This document shows positions 8,280 through 16,333 of a stretch of DNA of 64,000 nucleotides, one piece after another. Position numbers and translations under genes: made by a program. Each line of letters starts with the position of its first letter. Position 1 is the first letter of the stretch. The stretch spans positions 930,001 through 994,000 of the forward strand of contig CBDCQQ010000004.1 of the NCBI GenBank assembly GCA_965220665.1, read 5' to 3'. The DNA is from JAJDZL01 sp965220665 (GTDB lineage: Bacteria; Pseudomonadota; Gammaproteobacteria; Arenicellales; JAJDZL01). The notes below the pieces were generated by a model. That model made no database searches and was not told where the DNA came from. It saw only the letters and a list, made by a program, of their open reading frames with translations.

Positions 8280-9119
8280 CTAAGCCTTTGAATCATTTAT
8301 TTGATTGTCCTGCTGTTGTCTTTCGGCGAAAGCCCGTTCAATGCGTTCAAGTGATTTCTTCGATTCACTCAGCGTGTGCAAAATTTCAGCATCGAGATTT
8401 TCATCTTGAACCAGTTCCGTTTCGTGCTGTGCTTTGTGTAGATTGTGGATTACAACTGCAATGAACAGGTTAATGACTATAAAGGCCGCAATGACGACAA
8501 AACTGATGAAAAATATCCACGCGAGTGAATGCAGTTCCATGGCACTGTACATCACATCGGTCCAGTCCTCTAACGTCAACACCCGAAACAGAGTGATCAA
8601 AGAAGTCCCTAGTGATCCCCAATGGAATGGATCGTGTGCATGAAACATGTGGTATCCAGCGATCGCATAAATGTAGAAAACAATGGATATCAACAGTATT
8701 ACGTTGCCAAGGCCAGGCAGTGATTTGATCAGTGTCGAAACAATAAGGCGAAGTTCAGGAACCGCAGTAATCAGGCGCAAGATGCGCAGCAGTCGAATGG
8801 TTCTGGCGATGAGCGCAAATTCACCAGTTTGCGGTATCAGTGAAAATACCACTATTGAAAAGTCGAATAGATTCCAACCGTCTCCAAAATATCGACTGAA
8901 AACTGGCGTTGAAGCAGTAATTTTCAGAATGGCCTCAATTACGAAAACAATTAGAACCACACGGTTGATCGAAAGCAGCACATTTTCATAAGGAACCGCA
9001 ATGGCCGGGTAAGTTTCAATTCCTAGAACAATCGCGTTCAATATGATGAGAGCGATGATGAACCGCTCGAACCAACGCCACTCTGTAATATTACGGCATA
9101 ACTGGATCACGGGTATCAC
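8280..9119 (-). CDS. Bacterial voltage-gated cation channel (NaChBac family)
   Basis: A single-domain six-helix channel that would assemble as a tetramer in the inner membrane. S1-S3 span roughly residues 18-95. S4 carries four arginines at three-residue spacing (RTIRLLRILRLI, R106/109/112/115). The pore helix leads into the selectivity filter TLEDWTD (182-188), then S6 with INLFIAVVI, and a C-terminal coiled-coil-like tail (LSESKKSLERIERAF). Sodium-selective relatives have TLESWSM or TLESWAS; the extra acidic residues here resemble calcium-selective engineered filters, so calcium permeation is possible. The GTG start overlaps the trpE stop (GTGA), indicating translational coupling to a biosynthetic gene. 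Confidence 0.9.
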   Translation of the reverse strand: MIPVIQLCRNITEWRWFERFIIALIILNAIVLGIETYPAIAVPYENVLLSINRVVLIVFVIEAILKITASTPVFSRYFGDGWNLFDFSIVVFSLIPQTGEFALIARTIRLLRILRLITAVPELRLIVSTLIKSLPGLGNVILLISIVFYIYAIAGYHMFHAHDPFHWGSLGTSLITLFRVLTLEDWTDVMYSAMELHSLAWIFFISFVVIAAFIVINLFIAVVIHNLHKAQHETELVQDENLDAEILHTLSESKKSLERIERAFAERQQQDNQINDSKA

Positions 9120-10591
9120 TCCGGGAGTTCAGCAATGGCAACTGCATGCAGGATTGCTCGAGCTTTGGCCATTGACTCGCGCCACTCAGTATTGGGAACA
9201 GAATCTGCGACCAAACCGGCGCCCGCCTGGACATAAACCCGATCCCCTATCAAGACGGCTGTACGAATGGCAATTGCAGTGTCCAGATTACCATTCCATC
9301 CGATATATCCAACTGCTCCTGAATAGATTCCACGCTCGTGTGGCTCAAGTTCGTCAATAATTTCCATCGCACGAATCTTAGGAGCGCCGCTGACGGTGCC
9401 AGCCGGCAGTGTCGCGCGCAGCACATCAATTGCGTCTTTGCCCTCCAGCAGTTCACCTGTAACATTCGAGACAATGTGCATAACGTGTGAATAGCGCTCG
9501 ATCTGCATGATGTCATTGACTCTGACCGTTCCAAGCTTTGAAACCCGCCCAATATCATTTCGTCCCAAATCAACCAGCATGATGTGCTCGGCCCGCTCTT
9601 TTTCATCAGCTAGAAGCTCCACCTCCAGCCTTTGGTCCTCCTCTTCGGTCTCGCCTCGAGGGCGCGTACCGGCCAATGGTCGCACTGTTACAATGCCGTC
9701 TTCTGACCGAACTAGGATTTCTGGTGAGGCACCGACGATGCAATATGTTCCAAAATCCAGAAAGTACATATAGGGAGACGGGTTCAAGGTTCTAAGCGCT
9801 CGATAAAGATCGATCGGATCGCCCTTGAAGTGCGCCGACAGTCGTTGCGAGATTACAACTTGAAACACGTCACCCGCTAGAATGTATTCTCTGCTCTTTT
9901 CAACTGCGTTTTCGTACCCTGTCTGCCCAAAAGCAGATTCGAAATTGACTTCATTCGCCTCCTCTTTTAGCGAAAGTGCCGGTCGAGATGGAATTGGTGC
10001 CTTCAGTTGCTTGGCCAATTCATTCAGGCGGCGAATTCCGGTTTCACGGTTTTCTCCCTGCGTCACATCCACGTAAATCACGATGAATAGTCGACCGGAT
10101 AAATTGTCAAACACAACGACTTCATCCGAAACCATCAGGCAAATATCGGGAATTTCGTATTCCCTGGGCTTTCGTCCTGCTGCTAGAGTGGGCTCTATGT
10201 AACGCACAGTGTCGTATCCAAAATAGCCTACAAGACCACCGGTGAATTTAGGCATTGCCTCAAAACTCGGCATGCGGAATTTCTCGTGGAACGCTTTTAT
10301 GTCCGCTAATGGATCTTCACTTTCCCATTCTTCGACGACAGTATCGGACTTGAGAATACGGATTGTTTTCTCATGAACTTCCAATCGGGTTGTATTGGGT
10401 AATCCAATGATTGAAAATCGCCCCCACTTTTCACCACCCTGTACTGACTCAAGCAGATAGGTAAATGGTTGTCGAGCAAGTTTGCAAAATGTGCTGAGTG
10501 GTGTATCAAAGTCCGCCAGCACTTCGCGCTGAAACGGAATATGGGTGTAGCCCTCATCCTTTAGCTGCTTAAACTGTTCTTCTGTTAGCAT
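9116..10591 (-). CDS. trpE: Anthranilate synthase component I
   Basis: Converts chorismate to anthranilate using ammonia from the TrpG glutaminase; first step of tryptophan synthesis. 491 residues. The N-terminal feedback region contains the LLES motif that binds tryptophan. The chorismate-binding core shows FQVVISQRLSA, LNPSPYMYFLDFG, GASPEILVR, RPLAGTRPRG, HIMLVDLGRNDIGR, LPAGTVSGAPKIRAMEII and YSGAVGYIGWNG. rpe lies upstream on the same strand, as in several gammaproteobacteria, but gph, often between them, is missing. No trpG is in the window and I saw no Trp-rich leader peptide. Confidence 0.97.
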   Translation of the reverse strand: MLTEEQFKQLKDEGYTHIPFQREVLADFDTPLSTFCKLARQPFTYLLESVQGGEKWGRFSIIGLPNTTRLEVHEKTIRILKSDTVVEEWESEDPLADIKAFHEKFRMPSFEAMPKFTGGLVGYFGYDTVRYIEPTLAAGRKPREYEIPDICLMVSDEVVVFDNLSGRLFIVIYVDVTQGENRETGIRRLNELAKQLKAPIPSRPALSLKEEANEVNFESAFGQTGYENAVEKSREYILAGDVFQVVISQRLSAHFKGDPIDLYRALRTLNPSPYMYFLDFGTYCIVGASPEILVRSEDGIVTVRPLAGTRPRGETEEEDQRLEVELLADEKERAEHIMLVDLGRNDIGRVSKLGTVRVNDIMQIERYSHVMHIVSNVTGELLEGKDAIDVLRATLPAGTVSGAPKIRAMEIIDELEPHERGIYSGAVGYIGWNGNLDTAIAIRTAVLIGDRVYVQAGAGLVADSVPNTEWRESMAKARAILHAVAIAELPE

Positions 10592-10723
10592 TTTTCACAA
10601 TCGTGTTTTGAAGTGCAAGGGTTCTGAAGCAGTAATTGAATATGCCGACGAATGTCAGCAAATTAAAGGGCATACCCCTTCACCAAATCTGGCTGAGATT
10701 CGTTCTTCGTTTAAACTCGCCAA

Positions 10724-11392
10724 TCATGCGGAGGAATTGATTGCGTTCCGCATCTCGGAGATGGTAACCCCATAGTCAATCGATCCGAATATCGCCGAAC
10801 CTGCAACGAATGTATCGGCTCCGACTGCTGCAATCTGAGCAATATTATCAACGGTCACACCACCATCGACCTCTAGTCGAATAGGTCGGGAAATGGACTC
10901 GATCAGACTGCTCACCGCCTGAATTTTATCCAAAACGTAAGGAATGAATTTCTGACCACCGAACCCAGGATTTACTGACATCAACAGTACCATATCGATT
11001 CCGTCCAAAACGTATTCAAGAGCAGATAAAGATGTGGACGGATTTAATGCCAAACCAGGCGAGCATCCGTAATCCCGGATCAAGTTAATAGTGCGATCAA
11101 CATGCTCTGAAGCCTCAGGATGAAACGTAATGGAATCGACCCCGGCTTCGGCCATCTCTCCGATCATTCGATCAACTGGTTTAATCATCAGGTGTGCGTC
11201 AAGTGGCGCCTTAATACCGAAATCTCTGAGTGATTTACAAACGACTGGGCCGAATGTCAGGTTTGGAACAAAGTGATTGTCCATCACATCAAGGTGAATC
11301 CAATCAGCACCTGCTGCGATGACTGACTCTACCTCTTCACCCAATCGAGCAAAATCTGCCGAAAGTATCGATGGTGCAATGACCGCATCCAT
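10724..11392 (-). CDS. rpe: Ribulose-phosphate 3-epimerase
   Basis: Interconverts ribulose 5-phosphate and xylulose 5-phosphate in the pentose phosphate pathway (and Calvin cycle where present). A TIM barrel of 222 residues with APSILSADFARLGEE at the start, WIHLDVMDNHFVPNLTFGP (metal and catalytic aspartate), LDAHLMI, ITFHPEAS, SVNPGFGGQKF and the second catalytic aspartate in LEVDGGVT. It follows the DegP-type protease gene by only 17 bases and precedes trpE by 132 bases, so it is probably in a protease-rpe(-trpE-channel) transcript. Confidence 0.96.
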   Translation of the reverse strand: MDAVIAPSILSADFARLGEEVESVIAAGADWIHLDVMDNHFVPNLTFGPVVCKSLRDFGIKAPLDAHLMIKPVDRMIGEMAEAGVDSITFHPEASEHVDRTINLIRDYGCSPGLALNPSTSLSALEYVLDGIDMVLLMSVNPGFGGQKFIPYVLDKIQAVSSLIESISRPIRLEVDGGVTVDNIAQIAAVGADTFVAGSAIFGSIDYGVTISEMRNAINSSA

Positions 11393-11409
11393 GTCGAATT
11401 CTGATACGT

Positions 11410-12819
11410 CTATTGTGGTGCGAGGAAGTAAAACTCGTCCTGCCTATTGATCCTGAGCACGATCAATTCGTCTGGATCAGTGACTGCATACGAAAAATCG
11501 TCAACATCCGCGACGGATTGCTGATTGACTTCAACAACCACATCTCCTTCCCTGATTCCCGCACGCCATCCACGACTGTCTCGCTCAACCGATGCCACAA
11601 GAACACCGGATTCTGCACTCGGTGTATTTTGAAAAACAACACCCTCAAGGCGACGGGAAACGTCTACCCCTGCTATTGTCTTTTGCAAGTTATCACCAAT
11701 CCATCCAGAACCAAATAGAACCTCTCCATTGCGGATGTATTCCACATTCACCGGTTCACCAACCCGGATGAGTGCAATCATCGTCCGTAGTTGTGAACCG
11801 TCCGTAACTTTGACACCATTGACTCCGGTCAGAATGTCACCTTCCCTCATTCCAGCGTACTCAGCCGCTGAGCCAGGTAGTACCTTATTGATCAACACAC
11901 CTTCAATTCCATCAAGCTGAAAAGCCGCAGCCATCTCCTGAGTTAATGGCTGAAAATGGACGCCTAACACACCACGCTTAACCCGCCCATACTGGATCAA
12001 CTGGTTTGCGACGCTGGCTGCTGTATTGATCGGAATGGCGAATGCGATGCCGACATTTCCACCGGCTGGTGAAAGTATAGCTGTGTTGATTCCTACGACC
12101 TCTCCCCTCAAATTGACTAGTGCACCACCAGAACTGCCTGGATTGATGGCCGCATCTGTCTGAATGTATTCTTCATACTGCTCAATTCCGAGACCGCTAC
12201 GACCCAGTGCACTGACAATGCCCGAGGTCACAGTTGACGACAACCCGTAATTGTTGCCCAATGCCAGCACAAAGTCTCCGACACGCAATTCATTTGAATT
12301 GCCAAGTTCAATTTCTACGAGATTTGGCAGATCAACTTTCAACAATGCCAAATCCATGTCAGGGTCTGTACCGACGATTTTTGCAATCGAGCTGCGGCCA
12401 TCAAGTAAAGATATTTCAACTTCCGTAGAGTCTGTCAGCAGATGGTTATTGGTTAATATGTGCCCCTGCTTTGCATCAATGATGACCCCAGATCCCAGAT
12501 TAACCGCGCGTCTCCTTCTTGGACGATCAGGGGTTCGGAATTCAAAATGACGATTGAAAAATTCATCTCCTTCAAAATAGTCGCGAAGCTGATCGCGAAA
12601 TTGATCAAGTGTGGAATTCCCAGATCGATTGTCCCTGCGTGTCACAGTCGATATATTGACGATGCTGTGTTCAATTTTTTCAACGACATCCGCCAATGTT
12701 GGCAGTTTGTTTCCATCGACGGCGAAAGGCAGCGCAGATGCGTTACAGACGGACGCAATCATCGCGCAAGACCAAAGCGCGGCCAAAGCAATTGTCTGAC
12801 TTCTGATACCTTTTCTCAT
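11410..12819 (-). CDS. DegP/DegQ-type periplasmic serine protease
   Basis: An HtrA-family protease and chaperone for misfolded envelope proteins. A Sec signal peptide covers about residues 1-28 (hydrophobic core LAALWSCAMIASV, then ASA). The trypsin-like domain has the catalytic triad His126 (LTNNHLL), Asp156 (DMDLALL) and the serine in NPGSSGGAL (about 230). Two PDZ domains follow: around 280-370 (GVLGVHFQPL) and 385-465 (GVDVSRRLEGVVF). Length 469 matches DegP/DegQ. A charged loop with RRDNRSGN and RPRRRR precedes the protease core. It appears to be the promoter-proximal gene of the rpe run. Confidence 0.94.
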   Translation of the reverse strand: MRKGIRSQTIALAALWSCAMIASVCNASALPFAVDGNKLPTLADVVEKIEHSIVNISTVTRRDNRSGNSTLDQFRDQLRDYFEGDEFFNRHFEFRTPDRPRRRRAVNLGSGVIIDAKQGHILTNNHLLTDSTEVEISLLDGRSSIAKIVGTDPDMDLALLKVDLPNLVEIELGNSNELRVGDFVLALGNNYGLSSTVTSGIVSALGRSGLGIEQYEEYIQTDAAINPGSSGGALVNLRGEVVGINTAILSPAGGNVGIAFAIPINTAASVANQLIQYGRVKRGVLGVHFQPLTQEMAAAFQLDGIEGVLINKVLPGSAAEYAGMREGDILTGVNGVKVTDGSQLRTMIALIRVGEPVNVEYIRNGEVLFGSGWIGDNLQKTIAGVDVSRRLEGVVFQNTPSAESGVLVASVERDSRGWRAGIREGDVVVEVNQQSVADVDDFSYAVTDPDELIVLRINRQDEFYFLAPQ

Positions 12820-12963
12820 CTCAACGCGTAATTTAATTTCCTAATCGCACTAGTCTGCCGCGGACTTCCTGTGTGTTTTTAGTCAGTTAACGTGCGAGGT
12901 CTACAATGTCGACTTACTCTAATTTTATAGTCAATTGAAACCAATTAACTCATTGCTGGTAAA

Positions 12964-15900
12964 TTACTCTACCTCTCGCCAAGCGGGGAACATCGGGAAG
13001 TAAATTGCAGTACGAATCGGTCTGGAATCCATACCGGAAACAACAGCCTTGTATTGAGTCAGCTGTTCACGGTAACGCTCAACTTCCCGCTCAAGAAAAG
13101 CTTCCACATTGCCGGCCGTGGTGCCGCTCTTGTAGTCAATAATCCATCGAGTTCCGTCTTCATCTACAAAAGTTCGGTCTAGAATAACATTGGAAAACTG
13201 CCCATTTGAGTAACCTGTCAGCCTGAGTTCCGCACCGGACTCCTGGTGCTGGTCACTCAGTATCCACTTTCCCCTCGGATCTACCAAAACATTATTCAAT
13301 GCAGTTTCAATGCGAGCAAGCGCTTCATCCAATAATCTCTGATCATCTGCCATTCCCATCGCCCGCAAGCGAATTTGCCATTTGTTTCTCTCTGCAGCTA
13401 CTTTTTTCCTGGTCCAAGTACTGACTCCGGTTCGAACGATTTTTTCGAGCCACTCATGCACCACATTTCCAATCCACAGTGCGACACTTCCTGCCCAATC
13501 AAAGTCAATCGCTTCAAGATGATCGGGGCTCTCCAATTCGTATCCAGAGGAATTGACAGGCGCAGGCGGTGCAGGTGGCTCCCAATTTGACGGAAGTCTC
13601 GTTAGATCAAATGCCGCCTCCTCGATTGAATCATCATCTGGAGTATTGCCCGGGAAAACACTATCAGGACTGGTGTAATGAATTGGGACTACACCGCTGA
13701 AATTACTTGCAACTAAACCGGGCACTAGTTTTGCAATCAGTGAACTCTCGCTAAATGACGCATCTGATAACATTGGCTGTCCGTGAACTTCCAGTTTGCC
13801 AAATGCGTACACATACAACTGTTCTTTAGCACGGGTGCACGCGACATAGGCTAATCTCAACAATTCAATTGCTTCTCTTTTTTTGTCCCAATTTTGGAGA
13901 AATGCAAACATCTCCTCACTTGCGTCTGAACCGGTAGGGACAACAGGCGACATCAATATTTGACTTCCCGCGTCTGCACGCAGAAATTCTGACCAAACCA
14001 GTAGTGGCCGCGTTTTTAAACCGCCCTGTACGGCGTTGAATCTTGGTAGAAAAACCGCATCGTACTCTAAGCCCTTGGCACCATGAATTGTGGAAATGTG
14101 AAGCCAAGTGTCGTCCGCACTTTCCTCTGGTACAGCATAGAGATACTTGAGTTCTTCCTCGAATTGATTCAAGCCTTCCACAGAAGCGCCATTGGAATTG
14201 CGTTCTACAAGATCAAGGAAAATTTCTGCGTTTTCTATATCTTTTGATCTATAACAAGCCGGTCCTCCAAGCAAGATCCAGCAATCATGGATCCAGTCGC
14301 GCATATCAAGCCGACCGCGGCCCGAAAATGTTCGTTTCATCACTTCCCTTAGCCGACGTATTCGCTGTTGACCATCTGCAGACAGTTCAGATTCAACATT
14401 GGGGTCCAAAATCCGATCCCAGATAATTTCATTTCTTTCTTGTGCAATGATGAGAAGGTCAGCTAAAGCCATGCCACACCATGGTGCTCGCAGAATCGCG
14501 ACCCATGAAGTTCGATCAGCCAAATTGAGTAGTGCGCGGGTTAGAGACAGCAAGTCGTCCACCACCGGACGCTGGTCAAGCGACACAATGTCCTGTGCGT
14601 AGTAATTGATACCTTCGTTTACCAAGCGAGGAATAATCTGCTTTGCATGACCTCTTGTTCGAACCAGAATGGCTGCACGAACTCCTGAACCCGGGTTCTT
14701 TTTCCTAAACTTCTTTATATCTTCGATAAGCAGGTCGTGTTCCTTCTCCACCAGAGGCTGGCTTTTGATGTTCTCCTCTGATATTGCTTTTGAATTCTGA
14801 AGTACGAATTTCACAGCAGAATCATTCGAAGATTTTTTTGTCGAGGTACACTTGACGTATGGTACCGACCCCGTTTCCAATTCAGAGTTCACTGGAAATG
14901 ATGGTTCAAAAACAGCGTTAAACCATGAAACCAGTTTTGAATTGGAGCGAAAATTCTGTGTCAGATTGACAGGTTTAATTGCCAGATTTCCAAGGCCGCT
15001 TTCGATGACCGAAAGGTAAATTCCGACTTCGGCTTCCCGAAACCGATAAATTGACTGCATCGGGTCTCCAACGAGGAATATCGTACGGCCGTCGTCTGAC
15101 TGCCAGCCTGCAATCAGTCGTTCAAGCAGGTCGCGCTGGGATACTGATGTGTCCTGGAACTCATCGACCATGATGTGACTGTACTGGTAATCAAGCACCA
15201 ACGATAAGTCAGTAGGATCATCTGAATCCCCGAGTGCCTGCACTGCCTGCTGGGCAATTTCAATGAAGTCCACCTGACCGTGTTTTCGAAACTCAAGTTT
15301 CAACTCTGCCACTGCGTGCTGCAAGACCACTGAACAGGCTTCAAGCACTTCCCACTGTCTATCGCTATATTGAGGAGAAGAAGGAAAATGGTCACGAATC
15401 GTAATCATCTGTTTCCTGAGTTCGGAATTATCGCGGCAACTTTGGATGGCTTCTTTGAAGTCAGCCATTTCAATTCCATCAGGCACCATTTCATCCTTCA
15501 GCCTGATTCTCCACGTTCCACCATTTGTGAGCATACCGTGTGCTAATAACTTCCATGTCATTAGGCTGTATGGTTGAGAGTTATCCATGTTGTCAAGACC
15601 CAATTTCTCACGAGTGGGTGTTGGCATCATGTCCCGAGTCTTGTTTAGCTGCCTTGTGATGAGCACTTGCCAGAAAGCTTCCACCTGCTTTCGGTCATTT
15701 ACCAGAAAAGAGGCTCCAACAAGATACCTAAGCCATTGATCTCGCTTTTGAAGTAGCTGAACAATAAGTTCCTGAAGTCTGTCGCTGTTATTGTCAAGGT
15801 GGTTCAGTAATTTCGCCAACGCTCTTCCAAGGTCCCGATCACTGCTCGCGGATTCATACAGATTTAGAACGGCTGACGCATAGTGACGGCTTGCGTCCTC

Positions 15901-16308
15901 CGCCATGCCTGGAAGTGAACCAAATCTTGAAGCCCATGGCATTCTGCGAATCAGACTCGTGCACAGGGCATCAATCGTCATAATCTGAAGTCTTGAAGGC
16001 TGCTCCAACAGATTCCATCCAAGTTTCTCGGAGCGTTTCCTGACTTTCTCAACAGCATCGTTGACGATGTCCTGAGGAAAGCGTTCGTTCGTTTCCGGGT
16101 TGAGCGCTTCGATAATTCTCTTGCGCATTTCCGCGGTTGCCTTGCGGGTAAATGTAATCGCCAATACTTCTTCAGGCTCATCGACTCCTGCCAGCAGACA
16201 TATGAATCTGCTGATCAGCAAAGTAGTCTTGCCGGATCCTGCAGGTGCCTGAACAATGAAGGACTGCCTGATATTCAGCGCTTCGCTTCGAACTGCCTGA
16301 TCACTCAC
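12964..16308 (-). CDS. addA: AddA-type helicase-nuclease (UvrD/Rep family)
   Basis: The large ATP-driven helicase and nuclease subunit of an AddAB-like end-resection enzyme for double-strand break repair. Walker A APAGSGKTTL is at about 20-29, followed by AITFTRKATAEM (motif Ia), VDEFQDTS (motif II), LVGDPMQSIYRFREAE (III), NFRSN, STIHGAKGLEYDAVFLP (V) and RLAYVACTRAKEQLYV (VI). The RecB-type nuclease domain at the C-terminus has WIIDYKSGTT. 1114 residues is normal for AddA. It starts 25 bases after the addB stop, so the two are co-transcribed. Confidence 0.93.
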   Translation of the reverse strand: MSDQAVRSEALNIRQSFIVQAPAGSGKTTLLISRFICLLAGVDEPEEVLAITFTRKATAEMRKRIIEALNPETNERFPQDIVNDAVEKVRKRSEKLGWNLLEQPSRLQIMTIDALCTSLIRRMPWASRFGSLPGMAEDASRHYASAVLNLYESASSDRDLGRALAKLLNHLDNNSDRLQELIVQLLQKRDQWLRYLVGASFLVNDRKQVEAFWQVLITRQLNKTRDMMPTPTREKLGLDNMDNSQPYSLMTWKLLAHGMLTNGGTWRIRLKDEMVPDGIEMADFKEAIQSCRDNSELRKQMITIRDHFPSSPQYSDRQWEVLEACSVVLQHAVAELKLEFRKHGQVDFIEIAQQAVQALGDSDDPTDLSLVLDYQYSHIMVDEFQDTSVSQRDLLERLIAGWQSDDGRTIFLVGDPMQSIYRFREAEVGIYLSVIESGLGNLAIKPVNLTQNFRSNSKLVSWFNAVFEPSFPVNSELETGSVPYVKCTSTKKSSNDSAVKFVLQNSKAISEENIKSQPLVEKEHDLLIEDIKKFRKKNPGSGVRAAILVRTRGHAKQIIPRLVNEGINYYAQDIVSLDQRPVVDDLLSLTRALLNLADRTSWVAILRAPWCGMALADLLIIAQERNEIIWDRILDPNVESELSADGQQRIRRLREVMKRTFSGRGRLDMRDWIHDCWILLGGPACYRSKDIENAEIFLDLVERNSNGASVEGLNQFEEELKYLYAVPEESADDTWLHISTIHGAKGLEYDAVFLPRFNAVQGGLKTRPLLVWSEFLRADAGSQILMSPVVPTGSDASEEMFAFLQNWDKKREAIELLRLAYVACTRAKEQLYVYAFGKLEVHGQPMLSDASFSESSLIAKLVPGLVASNFSGVVPIHYTSPDSVFPGNTPDDDSIEEAAFDLTRLPSNWEPPAPPAPVNSSGYELESPDHLEAIDFDWAGSVALWIGNVVHEWLEKIVRTGVSTWTRKKVAAERNKWQIRLRAMGMADDQRLLDEALARIETALNNVLVDPRGKWILSDQHQESGAELRLTGYSNGQFSNVILDRTFVDEDGTRWIIDYKSGTTAGNVEAFLEREVERYREQLTQYKAVVSGMDSRPIRTAIYFPMFPAWREVE

Positions 16309-16333
16309 TAGAATTCACTCGAATTGTTAGAAC

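Noticed and set aside
10592..10723. Possible trp attenuator leader upstream of trpE
   Set aside because: No short ORF with tandem tryptophan codons and no terminator-antiterminator pair was visible.
12234..12831. Several plus-strand ORFs over the DegP-type gene
   Set aside because: All are antisense frames within an intact, signal-peptide-bearing protease gene.
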